Shown one piece after another: positions 1 through 8,583 of a stretch of 64,000 bases of DNA. The stretch spans positions 9,248 to 73,247 of the forward strand of contig CAYMBP010000003.1 in NCBI GenBank assembly GCA_964388745.1. Direction: 5' to 3'. The translations under genes were made by a program, and so were the position numbers. Within the stretch, counting starts at the first letter, position 1, and every line of letters starts with the position of its first letter. The notes under the pieces are model-generated. The model saw only the letters and a program-made list of their open reading frames with translations. It was not told where the DNA came from and did not search any database. This DNA comes from CAYMBP01 sp964388745 (GTDB lineage: Bacteria; Babelota; Babeliae; Babelales; RVW-14).

Positions 1-2
1 TT

Positions 3-182
3 TTCTGTTCACTTCCTGAATCGCACACTCACAAATCCTCTTTGAATAACAATCACGATAGAATAATGTATTCATATAACACTCTCGACAAGAAGTCCTT
101 GGCAAGATTGTATAACAATCAACCCTGGCTGTTTTCGCTCAAAATATATTCTACACAGCCTATTCGAAAGTCCTATGAATAA
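3..182 (+). CDS. 3' end of an unidentified gene, cut by the window edge
   Basis: Frame 3 stays open from the first bases of the window to a TAA at 180-182, giving 59 codons of an apparently longer protein. Its stop overlaps the holB start by 8 bases, the tight packing usual for genes of one operon. The visible part is basic and polar, ends near PWLFSLKIYSTQPIRKSYE, and matches no family I recognise. I considered the C-terminus of thymidylate kinase, a frequent holB neighbour, but saw no supporting motif. It may be a chance open frame, since the evidence is only the open frame and the overlap. Confidence 0.4.
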   Translation, partial: FCSLPESHTHKSSLNNNHDRIMYSYNTLDKKSLARLYNNQPWLFSLKIYSTQPIRKSYE

Positions 183-930
183 TTATCATCTTCCAACACA
201 AACAACTCTTCTTCTTGGATCACATGATCAAACCGCTCACTACTCTCAACGTATTCTACAAGAAAGGCTTTGCTCTCAAAAAAATAAAACAGAAGAAGAG
301 GCCTCTGAGTGTTTCTGCAGACCATGTCGTCAAATAAAAAATCAGCAACACCATGATATCATTTTTGTTTCACCAGAAGACAACTACACACTTGACGATA
401 TTTCAATTATTTTTGACCGCACACGATTCGCTACGCAAGAACCACAGTATTATCTTCTTTTTAACATACAACGCCTCACACAAGCAACTGCAAACAAACT
501 CCTCAAGCTTCTTGAAGAGCCCCCTGCTCATCATTACTTTATTCTTCACGCAGACAATGAACAGATAATTCTGCCAACGATTAAGTCTCGATGCGCAATT
601 ATAAAGATGCACGGCTATGAAGATGACTGCTCCATCAAAAATCACCCTCTACTTAAATACTTTTTAGACAATAATTACAATCCATTCAATTTTGAACAGA
701 CCCTCAAAGAACTTCACCCATCAGATAAAGAGAGCATTGATCTTGGATATGAACTTCTTAGCCATATGAAAAAAGAGCTTGTTATAGCCCTTCAAAAAAA
801 AGAAAAAAGGCAAGCCGCTCTTATAAATACAATTCATTTTCTTATTGATCAGTTAAAGCAACCGCCCCAACCAGGAAGCTCAGAACTTTTTTGGAAAAAT
901 ATGTATCTTTCATTTCCGAGAAAACAATGA
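175..930 (+). CDS. holB: DNA polymerase III delta' subunit (clamp-loader)
   Basis: This is the delta' subunit of the clamp loader, which helps open the sliding clamp and load it on primed DNA. The protein has 251 residues. A cysteine cluster (C33, C46, C48, C51) corresponds to the zinc module of the family. The helix LLKLLEEPP at about 109-117 and the SRC sensor-like motif at 138-140 are the hallmarks of delta'/gamma/tau proteins. The P-loop region (LLLGSHDQTAH) lacks a proper Walker A lysine, as is normal for delta', which does not hydrolyse ATP. The C-terminal collar domain is short. The start overlaps the preceding open frame and the stop overlaps the next gene as ATGA, so the three are probably translated together. 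Confidence 0.85.
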   Translation: MNNYHLPTQTTLLLGSHDQTAHYSQRILQERLCSQKNKTEEEASECFCRPCRQIKNQQHHDIIFVSPEDNYTLDDISIIFDRTRFATQEPQYYLLFNIQRLTQATANKLLKLLEEPPAHHYFILHADNEQIILPTIKSRCAIIKMHGYEDDCSIKNHPLLKYFLDNNYNPFNFEQTLKELHPSDKESIDLGYELLSHMKKELVIALQKKEKRQAALINTIHFLIDQLKQPPQPGSSELFWKNMYLSFPRKQ

Positions 931-1769
931 TTGCGCGCATCAAAAAATTTAGCCTTCATTATTTTCTCACTCAATTTACCATTACACTTGTCTCACTCCC
1001 CATTCTTATTCAATGGGGAATTAGCATTTCAACTGCAAGCCTTGTTGGCAATCTACTTTTTCTACCTTTTCTCGCAACGTTTCTTTTTGGATGCTCTATT
1101 CTTTTTATGCTAACTTTAGTCGGTTGCACATGCACCGCTTTATATCTTTTCTTAGAATGGGTAGTCAAAATATGGCACCTTATTTTAGACCAAGGATCAA
1201 CTTCATGGCTTGTAAGCTTTGCTGCGCCACCCATAATTCTTTGCTGGATTCTTCCGCTCCTTTCGCTTGCATACCTTATCACCACACGACAGACCATCCA
1301 ACGAAAAGCAATGATAATTGGCACCCTACTTGGTGCTCAACTTACTTTTCTTCAACTTTATACATGGAAACAACAAAGAGTACGCTCAGTATGCACGCAA
1401 TTACCTAAAATGCTTATTTTTTATGAACCATCTATTGGCGTTATTGTGCATGATCAAGGCTTTTTTAGAAAACAAGACCAGGGTATGAATATTATTCCTT
1501 ACAAATTTATGCCCACACTAATTCGCACCTATGGTACTCGGACAATTAGTTATTTAATTATTGATGCAGGATTTAACTCATTTACTCATGCACTTCAACT
1601 TTGCTCATACGCTCAAGTTAAAACTATCATTATTCCCAAAACAAAGAAAAAATTTACCAAAAAAACATGGTTCCACTTTTTTGAGCTCAAACGACATTGT
1701 GAAGAAAAAGGGACGAGACTCTTACGTTACCTTCCACATACAATCAAAGAACTTGCTGAGCGGCGCTAA
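927..1769 (+). CDS. comEC: ComEC/Rec2-like DNA-uptake channel, C-terminal half only (split gene)
   Basis: ComEC forms the inner-membrane channel for single-stranded DNA during natural transformation. This 280-residue protein begins inside the Competence domain: a helix reading LTQFTITLVSLPILIQWG is followed by STASLVGNLLFLPFLATFL, the conserved aaNllalPl region, then three or four more membrane helices. The last 110 or so residues resemble a ComEC metallo-beta-lactamase domain in order of secondary structure (GVIVHDQGFFRKQ, then TISYLIIDAGFNSFTHAL, then VKTIIIP), but the HxHxDH metal ligands are absent. The first part of ComEC is encoded separately at 33335-34573 on the other strand. Start 927 is chosen because its ATG overlaps the holB stop (ATGA). 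The 3' end overlaps gpsA tail to tail by 26 bases. Family assignment is likely; whether the two halves form a working channel is unknown. Confidence 0.7.
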   Translation: MIARIKKFSLHYFLTQFTITLVSLPILIQWGISISTASLVGNLLFLPFLATFLFGCSILFMLTLVGCTCTALYLFLEWVVKIWHLILDQGSTSWLVSFAAPPIILCWILPLLSLAYLITTRQTIQRKAMIIGTLLGAQLTFLQLYTWKQQRVRSVCTQLPKMLIFYEPSIGVIVHDQGFFRKQDQGMNIIPYKFMPTLIRTYGTRTISYLIIDAGFNSFTHALQLCSYAQVKTIIIPKTKKKFTKKTWFHFFELKRHCEEKGTRLLRYLPHTIKELAERR

Positions 1770-2754
1770 GCACAGCAATGAGATCCGCAAAAGAATAGCC
1801 AGAAAAAATAATATCGTGCGTTACTTTAATCAGAGGAAAGTGAAGATTTTTTTCTTTCATTATCTCAACAAGAGAACGAATAGTATTAATACCCTCAGGC
1901 AAGACACCTTCTCGGCTCATATGCCCAAACTGCATCCCTTGTCCGAGCTTCACTCCAAATGACATATTCTTACTTAAAGAACCAAGGCTCGTCAAAATAA
2001 GATCCCCAAACCCAGACAGGCCATACAAGGTTTTTTGCTCTGCGCCAAAGTAACTTGCACATTGAGCCAACTCATCAAGTCCGCGAGTTAAAATAAATGC
2101 ACGAGTATTATCTGACGCTTGTGCTCCAAGAGCAATTCCCATCGTCAATGCAATCACATTTTTAAGCGCACCTCCAAGCTGGACCCCTATCTTATCATTA
2201 ACAATATTTATTAAACAATAATTACAGCTAACAAGCTTGTTAATCAATATTGCAAGACCTGCATCATCTTTTTCAACGGCTAAATCAATACCTGTTACTT
2301 CTTGCGCTGCAAGATCTCGTGCAAAACTTGGACCGCTAAAAATTGCCGTCCTACACAAACGATTAAATACATCATCAATAATTTGAGAAGGAACAAACCC
2401 TGTTTTGTTTTCTATACCCTTGCTCAATACTACCCAAACATGCTGATCTGTTACAAAAGGCTTAGCTTGTTCAAGCGTTTTGCGCAAAAAAAGAACAGGT
2501 ACTGCTTCAAAAATAATAGTTGAATGAACGCATGCCTCTTTCAAACTTGCCGTTGCCCTTATTTTCTTAGGTAACTCAATCCCAGAGAAATAATAGCTGT
2601 TGTGATGCTGCTGATTAATTTCATCAGCAATTTCTGACTCAAAGCACCAGAGTAAAACATTGTGGCCACAACTTGCTAAGAGATGAGCTACCGCCGTTCC
2701 CCATGCCCCTCCTCCCAAAATTGTTACAGCTTGAGCCTCGTGTTGTTTCCTCAT
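1744..2754 (-). CDS. gpsA: Glycerol-3-phosphate dehydrogenase [NAD(P)+]
   Basis: GpsA reduces dihydroxyacetone phosphate to sn-glycerol-3-phosphate, the backbone precursor of phospholipids, in the cytoplasm. The 336-residue product has the usual family length. It opens with the Rossmann motif ILGGGAWGTAVAHLLA (about residues 12-27). The middle carries the catalytic-lysine region QLGGALKNVIALTMGIALG and the DELAQ and LSGFGDLILT segments expected for GpsA. Its ATG overlaps the uppS stop as ATGA, so the pair is probably translationally coupled and serves envelope lipid synthesis. The 3' end overlaps the convergent comEC fragment. Confidence 0.93.
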   Translation of the reverse strand: MRKQHEAQAVTILGGGAWGTAVAHLLASCGHNVLLWCFESEIADEINQQHHNSYYFSGIELPKKIRATASLKEACVHSTIIFEAVPVLFLRKTLEQAKPFVTDQHVWVVLSKGIENKTGFVPSQIIDDVFNRLCRTAIFSGPSFARDLAAQEVTGIDLAVEKDDAGLAILINKLVSCNYCLINIVNDKIGVQLGGALKNVIALTMGIALGAQASDNTRAFILTRGLDELAQCASYFGAEQKTLYGLSGFGDLILTSLGSLSKNMSFGVKLGQGMQFGHMSREGVLPEGINTIRSLVEIMKEKNLHFPLIKVTHDIIFSGYSFADLIAVLSAAQQVL

Positions 2755-3443
2755 GCGCCAAAATTTCGTTTAATTCCCTTAAAATCATCAACACACTGCT
2801 GCAGTAATTCTGCTGTTACCTCAGGCCAAAAACAATCAAGAAATTTAAACTCACTGTACGCAGCCTGGTATAATAAAAAATTACTCAACCTCACTGCACC
2901 ACCCGTGCGAACAATAAGATCTGGATCAGGCATACCTGCTGTAAACAGGGTCTGCCCAACAAGCTGCTCATCAATATGTTCAATATCAAGTTCTCCAGAT
3001 TTTACACGCTGAGCGATTGATTTAACTGCAGAGACAATCTCATGCTGCGCTCCATACCCAAAAAGTAAATTAAGCTGCAAGGCATTGTTTGCCGATGTCT
3101 CTTCCTCTAAGCGCCTCACCACAACCTGTACCTCTTCTGGAAAGAGATTGATATCCCCAAGAAATCGAAGACGTATCCCATTCTCATGAAAAAGTGCCTT
3201 GTCTTGATTAAACCCTGTACTTAACATATTGAAAAGATATTTTTTTTCATGCTCTGGCCGCTTAAAATTTTCCCTCGAAAACGTGTAAATTGAAAGATAC
3301 GAGATCTTATTTTTTAGACATACTTGAGTGGCAGACCTAACTACTTCTTTACCTCGAGTATGGCCCAAAAGTGTTTCCAATTTGTGAGTACGAGCCCAGC
3401 GGCGGTTTCCATCTGGAATTATTGCAAGATGTTGCATGCTCAA
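2751..3443 (-). CDS. uppS: Undecaprenyl diphosphate synthase (isoprenyl transferase)
   Basis: This cis-prenyltransferase builds the C55 lipid carrier used for peptidoglycan and LPS precursors. It has 230 residues with the family signatures HLAIIPDGNRRWAR at the N-terminus (catalytic Asp in PDGN), YLSIYTFSRENFKRP in the middle, and RTGGAVRLSNFLLYQAAYSEF near the C-terminus. The last normally reads RT(G/S)GExRxSNF, so the Glu after GG is Ala here, while the metal-binding Glu of AYSE is kept. The start is either the TTG at 3443, 5 bases after GAGGAG, or the ATG two codons later. It is the first gene of a two-gene unit with gpsA. Confidence 0.92.
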   Translation of the reverse strand: MSMQHLAIIPDGNRRWARTHKLETLLGHTRGKEVVRSATQVCLKNKISYLSIYTFSRENFKRPEHEKKYLFNMLSTGFNQDKALFHENGIRLRFLGDINLFPEEVQVVVRRLEEETSANNALQLNLLFGYGAQHEIVSAVKSIAQRVKSGELDIEHIDEQLVGQTLFTAGMPDPDLIVRTGGAVRLSNFLLYQAAYSEFKFLDCFWPEVTAELLQQCVDDFKGIKRNFGA

Positions 3444-3641
3444 CAGTTCTCCTCTGATGATGAATCGTCATTAATATCTTAAGAAAACGTACACTATTTT
3501 TTTAAAATAAACCAGACCTAGCTCAATAATACCGGACACAAAGGATAAATAAGGCAATATAAAAAAAAACTTAACAGCTGAACGGTTTTCGATAAACTTA
3601 AGGCCGTATGTATTTTTTATTATTCTAAAAAAGGAGTTTTT

Positions 3642-4932
3642 ATGAAAAACCTACAAAAAAAGTTTTTATTATTTTCTATTCTTTTTAGCATGGGGGTTGG
3701 ACAAACGGCTTACGGGATGACATGGTTTAAAGAAATGGCCAAAGACCTAGGAATGAACCTATCCGACGAAGATAAAGAACCTGATACGCTTGCTCAAGGC
3801 ATTCAAAGCTTAAACATCACAGAACAACAAGAAGAGCTCCAACGCAAAAAAGAAGAAGAACGCAAACAAAAAGAAGAACAAGCCAAACTAGCTGAGCTCC
3901 AACGCAAAAAAGAAGAAGAACGCAAACAAAAAGAAGAACAAGCCAAACTAGCTGAGCTCCAACGNNNNNNNNNNNNNNNNNNNNNNNNNNNNNNNNNNNN
4001 NNNNNNNNNNNNNNNNNNNNNNNNNNNNNNNNNNNNNNNNNNNNNNNNNNNNNNNNNNNNNNNNCAAACAAAAAGAAGAACAAGCCAAACTAGCTGAGCT
4101 CCAACGACAACAACAAGAACTTCAAAAAAAACAACAGCACCAAGCCTCTACACCCCAAAAACAGATTTCGTTTCAAGAGCCAGTCTCAATAACTTCTCAA
4201 AACCAAAATTCTCCAAGATCAGCACATGCTGCATCATTTCAACCAACAAATCAAACGAATTCTCAAACAGCACACCAAAAAACTCAATCTCTATTTGTTG
4301 TTCATCATTATCAAATTCATGAGCTCTTTAAAAAACTCGTGACTCAGTACAATCAAAAAACTGCTAACATTGATGGTGTTATTGAACAAGCGCTTCAATC
4401 CTTTAAACACAATGCCTGGGGTGACCTCATTGTTACAGCAGAATCAGATAGCGAATTGAAACAAATTGCAGACTTGATTCTTACTATTATCAATACACAT
4501 TTTAAATCAGCAAGATACGTCATGAGCGTGCAAGACTTCAATGACAACTTTTACAAACTCTTTAAAGCACTTGGCTTGCAGGAGGATCAAAGCGCGCCTA
4601 AACAAGTTGTCGAGGAAAATAGTCAAAAGGCAGTTACTCGAAATACCAATCCAAACAAAAACGTTTTACCCCTTTCTGTTAAGCTTCCTGTCAATGAACA
4701 AGGTATCGACTGCTCAAGCGTCCTGTCAGGAATGTTTACATTGATGGCCAAAGCCTTCTCTCTAGATATCATTGCTCAAGTGGCACAAGATACTACATCA
4801 CTTTCTCCTCAGTTCTATTTTATCATTGAAAAAACACCAAACTCTGATGGACCAATGGTTACCATTAAAGGAATATTTTATGAAGGCTACAAGCGTATAG
4901 AGATTAAAAACCTAACAACTAGTACAGCGTAA
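3642..4932 (+). CDS. Exported coiled-coil repeat protein, family founder 1 (interrupted by assembly gap)
   Basis: I call one continuous gene across the run of Ns. The N-terminus is a signal peptide (KKFLLFSILFSMGVGQTAYG). A charged Glu/Lys/Gln region follows, built from 20-residue repeats of the type ELQRKKEEERKQKEEQAKLA, a predicted long coiled coil. After the gap comes a Gln/Ser-rich linker and a C-terminal domain ending in SPQFYFIIEKTPNSDGPMV. The gap is a 100-N placeholder that shifts the frame. If the repeat is regular the missing length is 18 + 60n bases, which restores the frame, and the protein has 402 + 20n residues. RBS AAAAAAGGAG precedes the ATG. The C-terminal block resembles those of the next three genes. 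The function is unknown. Confidence 0.75.
3837..4106 (+). repeat. 60-bp in-frame tandem repeat encoding a 20-residue coiled-coil unit
   Basis: Two complete and apparently identical 60-base units begin at 3837 and 3897, a third starts at 3957 and runs into the Ns, and sequence after the gap (4065-4106) resumes at unit position 27 and ends with the start of another unit. The unit is a multiple of three, so copy-number change keeps the reading frame. The identity of the copies suggests recent expansion and explains why the assembly broke here. Confidence 0.9.
3965..4064. other. Assembly gap of exactly 100 Ns
   Basis: The gap starts at repeat-unit position 9 and sequence resumes at position 27. 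Its round length suggests a placeholder, not a measured distance. Its size (100, not divisible by three) is what makes the gene look frameshifted. Confidence 0.97.
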
Positions 4933-4942
4933 GCAATTTTTA

Positions 4943-4974
4943 ATGCGAGGGGCTTAATAAGTACCCCCTCGCAT
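4943..4974 (+). terminator. Stable hairpin after repeat-protein gene, no U-tract
   Basis: ATGCGAGGGG at 4943-4952 pairs perfectly with CCCCTCGCAT at 4965-4974, and the loop can pair further (CTT with AAG). No run of Ts follows, so it may stabilise or process the mRNA, or terminate inefficiently, before the next paralogue. Confidence 0.45.
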
Positions 4975-5057
4975 AACAAAGTAAAAACTTGACGAAAAAA
5001 GAAGCAATCATTTATCCTTGCCAACAATATAACGCTCAAATCAAGAAAGGTAGAAAA

Positions 5058-5846
5058 ATGTTAATGAAAACGGTAATATTTGCACTTCTTGCAAGCAGTC
5101 TTCCTCTCTCGCTAACATGCAAAACAAAAACGTTTATCATTTCACACAAAGAGATCACTCGTCTTTCAAAGGCTAATTCAAATTCAAGCAACCTTATTCA
5201 GGAGTGGAAAAAGCTTCAAAAATCAATAGCTGAACTCTCTGCAGACACGGCGATTGACCACCTCAAAGAGCATGACAGCCTCTTGCTCACGACCATTTAT
5301 AACAATCTTAATGCAACATTTTCTGCACTTAAAGAGAGCTATAAAGAAAATAATGTTATCTGCAAAGATGATCTACTTAATCGATGGTTTTCACTCAATG
5401 ATGCATTAGGATTTAATGCCCTTGAAGATCTTGAGCAAAACCCATTAAAGAGAGAAGCTCATACAAGCAATAAAGTACTTGCAAGTCAAACTAAAGGCAA
5501 AAACCTTACCCTGAACTTCAATCGTCAATATCAAGGGTTTTTAAAAACAGAACTTATAAACCTAATTGAGATAGCGGTACGTGATGTTTTCACTGCACTT
5601 AGCACCAAAAATCTCATTACTAAAAATAGGGAAACGAACACATGGCAGCTTGCAGATATTCCACAATTTTATTTTGTTATCATCTACAACAGTGATCAAC
5701 CAAGTGAACTTACCCTGCAACGCGCATTCAACAATGAACACTACAAAGTCAAAGAACTGTGGAGCGATGACGAGCAAGATCTGCAAGCGTGGTCAACAAT
5801 AGACTATATTCCTGTAGCAAGATGGTTTTGGGGATCAAAAAAATAA
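5058..5846 (+). CDS. Exported protein, paralogue cluster member 2
   Basis: The 262-residue product begins with a signal peptide (MKTVIFALLASSLPLSLTCK). I chose the ATG at 5058 because AAGAAAGG lies just upstream and the hydrophobic segment then sits at the N-terminus; an upstream in-frame TTG at 4989 has no RBS. After a helical, Lys/Asn-rich first half comes a block with helix ELINLIEIAVRDVFTALSTKNLIT, then IPQFYFVIIYNSDQPSELTL. A comparable block occurs in the neighbours at 3642, 5866 and 7358. The C-terminus is short and aromatic (VARWFWGSKK). I recognise no known family. Position and shared layout suggest a locally duplicated, lineage-specific secreted or periplasmic protein. Confidence 0.7.
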   Translation: MLMKTVIFALLASSLPLSLTCKTKTFIISHKEITRLSKANSNSSNLIQEWKKLQKSIAELSADTAIDHLKEHDSLLLTTIYNNLNATFSALKESYKENNVICKDDLLNRWFSLNDALGFNALEDLEQNPLKREAHTSNKVLASQTKGKNLTLNFNRQYQGFLKTELINLIEIAVRDVFTALSTKNLITKNRETNTWQLADIPQFYFVIIYNSDQPSELTLQRAFNNEHYKVKELWSDDEQDLQAWSTIDYIPVARWFWGSKK

Positions 5847-5865
5847 CAATAATAAAGGGACACAA

Positions 5866-7233
5866 ATGAAAAATAACTTTCTACATAAAGTGGGCAAAGC
5901 ACTAGCTTTACTTTTATTACTTAACGCACCACTATATTCTGCTGAAGTGCTCATTAGCTTTGATGAACTGATGGCAACGTTATGCTCATTTGGCATCAAT
6001 TTAGAAGGAGAGTGGCAAACAAACATTACACCTCATATTAATGAAGAGACCTATCCATTTGCCGAAGAGCTACTTAAAAAAGAGTTTATCAACCATCTTA
6101 CCACCCTCATTGCTCAAGCGCATAAAAAACACCAAATCAAAATCCAGGAAGTTAAATTTATTAACCCGGCATTAAATATTGACGGCATGGAGCTTGATAA
6201 CCAGCTTAAGTTTATCGTTCCTCGACAATTATCTCAAGAAGAGCGAGCAACTAGACAACACAATGACAATATTACTCTGCACGATCAAAATTTGACTTTT
6301 AACAAATATGACACTATTACTTACAACAATAATGGGATGGTAGATGGTAAGCTTGTTCTTGAAGCAATCTATCGCTTAGTTATTAACTTTATTGAAAATG
6401 ATCTTTTTACTCGAAGAGATGAAAGCAGAGTACCTCTTGCACGCGGCAAAATTATTCCCCAATTCAATGTTATATACGAATGTCGTCAAAACAATATTTA
6501 TCTTGAATGTCGCGGATACGAAGACGCACAAGAAGGAAGACAAGCGTATCAAGCTCTCAATTGGTATAAAACAAACCCTCTTCCACACGTGCACAAAATA
6601 CAATTAGGCCAACCAACGTATCAATCCAATTCGCCACAAAGCTGGAAGCGCTGGATGTTTAATACTGGACGATGGCTCTTACTTTTTTCAGCAATAGGTT
6701 ATCTAGCCTACGAAACATTATCAGACAACGAGCAACAAGAACATCTTCAACAACAAGTAGACCTTCTTTATAATGAACTTGCAACCCTCCGACAAAGAGT
6801 GACTAATGGCGCTTCTGATTATTGCATTACTCACGAAGCATCATCAATTACAGAGCAACTGCATGTATTACAAACGGAACTAGCAAAGAATGCTACATCA
6901 CTACCTGCAAATATCATTGACCAATTCAATATGCTTCAAGAATTTATGCAGACCTCAGATAACAAATCTAATTCGTTAGCAGAGAATGTTAACGCCCTTA
7001 TTTCCCAACTCTCTCAGCTTAGCTCATCAACAGAAGCAATTCGCCAAGCTCTTGTCTCATTTGCTTCAGACATTCTCCAGCAGACAAACACTAGTCTTCC
7101 ACCATCATGTGATGAAGATATGGAAACTGATGAAACTCCTTTAGGCTCTTTTTCCCTAGAAGCAGATTCCACTTCTGGAGAAATATCAAGTACAACACTT
7201 CAAAACCTCCTAAAGGCACTTGATAATAAATAA
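5866..7233 (+). CDS. Exported protein with internal membrane helix and coiled coil, paralogue cluster member 3
   Basis: This 455-residue protein has a signal peptide (KALALLLLLNAPLYSAEV) and RBS AAAGGG before the ATG. About residues 160-230 hold the cluster's shared block: helix KLVLEAIYRLVINFIENDLFT, then IIPQFNVIYECRQNNIYLECRGY. A single membrane helix follows at about 268-282 (GRWLLLFSAIGYLAYETL), then a long Gln/Leu-rich coiled-coil region (LQQQVDLLYNELATLRQRV) with further helices and an acidic tail. It is probably anchored in the inner membrane with one large soluble side. No known family is recognised. It is 20 bases downstream of member 2 and ends at a strong terminator. Confidence 0.7.
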   Translation: MKNNFLHKVGKALALLLLLNAPLYSAEVLISFDELMATLCSFGINLEGEWQTNITPHINEETYPFAEELLKKEFINHLTTLIAQAHKKHQIKIQEVKFINPALNIDGMELDNQLKFIVPRQLSQEERATRQHNDNITLHDQNLTFNKYDTITYNNNGMVDGKLVLEAIYRLVINFIENDLFTRRDESRVPLARGKIIPQFNVIYECRQNNIYLECRGYEDAQEGRQAYQALNWYKTNPLPHVHKIQLGQPTYQSNSPQSWKRWMFNTGRWLLLFSAIGYLAYETLSDNEQQEHLQQQVDLLYNELATLRQRVTNGASDYCITHEASSITEQLHVLQTELAKNATSLPANIIDQFNMLQEFMQTSDNKSNSLAENVNALISQLSQLSSSTEAIRQALVSFASDILQQTNTSLPPSCDEDMETDETPLGSFSLEADSTSGEISSTTLQNLLKALDNK

Positions 7234-7249
7234 TTTCACCTTTACCCAA

Positions 7250-7272
7250 GGGGCTCAGTGAGCCCCTTTTTT
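7250..7272 (+). terminator. Rho-independent terminator after paralogue 3
   Basis: GGGGCTC at 7250-7256 and GAGCCCC at 7260-7266 form a seven-pair stem with a three-base loop, followed directly by six Ts. It closes the unit of genes 3642-7233. Confidence 0.9.
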
Positions 7273-7357
7273 CACAAAAAGATTTACTCACACTCAAAGC
7301 TTCTCTACAATGAGTGCCAGCAATTTAACTAAAAACTTTACAAAAGGAGTCTCATTC

Positions 7358-8575
7358 ATGAGAAAAATTATATATTTATCATTAGCACTCATAGTAACTT
7401 CTGCTCAAAGCATTCTTTATGGTTGCTGCAGAGTATACGAAGTCAATCCAAAAAGCTTTTCAGAAAACAACTTTGGAAAACATTGGGATACCTTCTATCA
7501 AGCACTTCAAAAAAAATGTAAAATACTGGCCTCAAAAGAATCACCATTGTCAGGTTCTGAAGTTATGGATGATGATATAAGAAAGGCAAGCAAGCAGCTC
7601 TCTTTTGTAACCATTAGAAACAACGGCCTGCAACAAATCGAGTCTGTTCCAGGAAAGCTTGCATACTTGCAACCGCTCGCCTACGTTGAAAACACATCAG
7701 AAAATAGAATGCTCGAGTTTACTGATAGATTTTTAACCAATATTTTTTCTCCCGATAATATAACTAAGATGCTAGTCTCTCTTGAAAAAAAGAATCTTCT
7801 AACACATCGATGTGTTCAAGAAATTTTTTCAACTCCTCCATCATTTATTGTTGTAGAACAGGATCATCCAACAGAACTGGGTAGAGTAACACTGCGTGCT
7901 TATGTTAATCCTTGTGGATGGAGCAAGTGGGCATATTGGAATTTTTGTGCATCTCTTTCTGAAATAAAAAGTTTTGTCGGCAATTGCGCTTATGGTACAT
8001 ATTCTGGAGTGTGTAACATATGTTCCAACACACTAGGGGCTGGAAACTACTGCATTCAACAAACAGGAAAAAACATTTGCTCCGGGTGTTCATGGACTTG
8101 GTCAAACCTCACCGCAAAAAATCTTGTTCGTCTATCTCTTGTTATTCTTGTTATGGCGTTGCTTTATGAAGGCATTATTTATCACGAACTATTATGGCAA
8201 GAGTGCGTAAATACTATCACTCCCCTCCTTGATGAAGCCAGCACCTATTATAGCACCCTCACAAGCAAACTTTTTCCTGCAGGAATCAATCAATTGCCAG
8301 ATCAATGCCAAGCCTATCTTAATGCGCCACTTAATCTCATAAGCAATCCTATCAAGATTCTTTTAGAAAATTTTGACAAAGAAGCTCAATCAGTAATTCA
8401 TTTATGCATAGAGACTCTTGCAAATCATAATAAAGCACTTAAAGTCTACCATGGCATTCCCTACAAAGAATTTATTGTATCTTTGCACAGACAACTTGTT
8501 GAAGCTGGTGCTATCACAATGGCTAACTACTTACAATCAGCAAAACTGCTTGCATCTAATCACCTTGCTATGTAA
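7358..8575 (+). CDS. Exported Cys-rich protein with membrane helix, paralogue cluster member 4
   Basis: The 405-residue product starts with a signal peptide (RKIIYLSLALIVTSAQSILYG). The ATG at 7358 follows AAAAGGAG with good spacing and is preferred to an in-frame ATG at 7310 without an RBS. The shared block is helix RFLTNIFSPDNITKMLVSLE, KKNLLT, then PPSFIVVEQDHPTELGRVTL. About residues 205-250 form a cysteine cluster (NCAYG, VCNICSN, NYCIQQ, ICSGCSW), followed by a membrane helix (LVRLSLVILVMALLYEGIIY) and a helical C-terminal domain. The cysteines could bind metal or form disulfides after export. The function is unknown. It lies beyond the terminator at 7250, so it is probably transcribed separately from members 1-3. 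Confidence 0.7.
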   Translation: MRKIIYLSLALIVTSAQSILYGCCRVYEVNPKSFSENNFGKHWDTFYQALQKKCKILASKESPLSGSEVMDDDIRKASKQLSFVTIRNNGLQQIESVPGKLAYLQPLAYVENTSENRMLEFTDRFLTNIFSPDNITKMLVSLEKKNLLTHRCVQEIFSTPPSFIVVEQDHPTELGRVTLRAYVNPCGWSKWAYWNFCASLSEIKSFVGNCAYGTYSGVCNICSNTLGAGNYCIQQTGKNICSGCSWTWSNLTAKNLVRLSLVILVMALLYEGIIYHELLWQECVNTITPLLDEASTYYSTLTSKLFPAGINQLPDQCQAYLNAPLNLISNPIKILLENFDKEAQSVIHLCIETLANHNKALKVYHGIPYKEFIVSLHRQLVEAGAITMANYLQSAKLLASNHLAM

Positions 8576-8583
8576 AAAATATC

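Noticed and set aside
3837..4106. CRISPR array
   Set aside because: The repeat is coding, directly tandem, without unique spacers, and in frame with a signal-peptide protein.
4339..4932. A separate gene starting at the ATG at 4339
   Set aside because: The frame is open upstream to the gap and matches the repeat frame, there is no RBS, and the C-terminal domain belongs to the gene starting at 3642.
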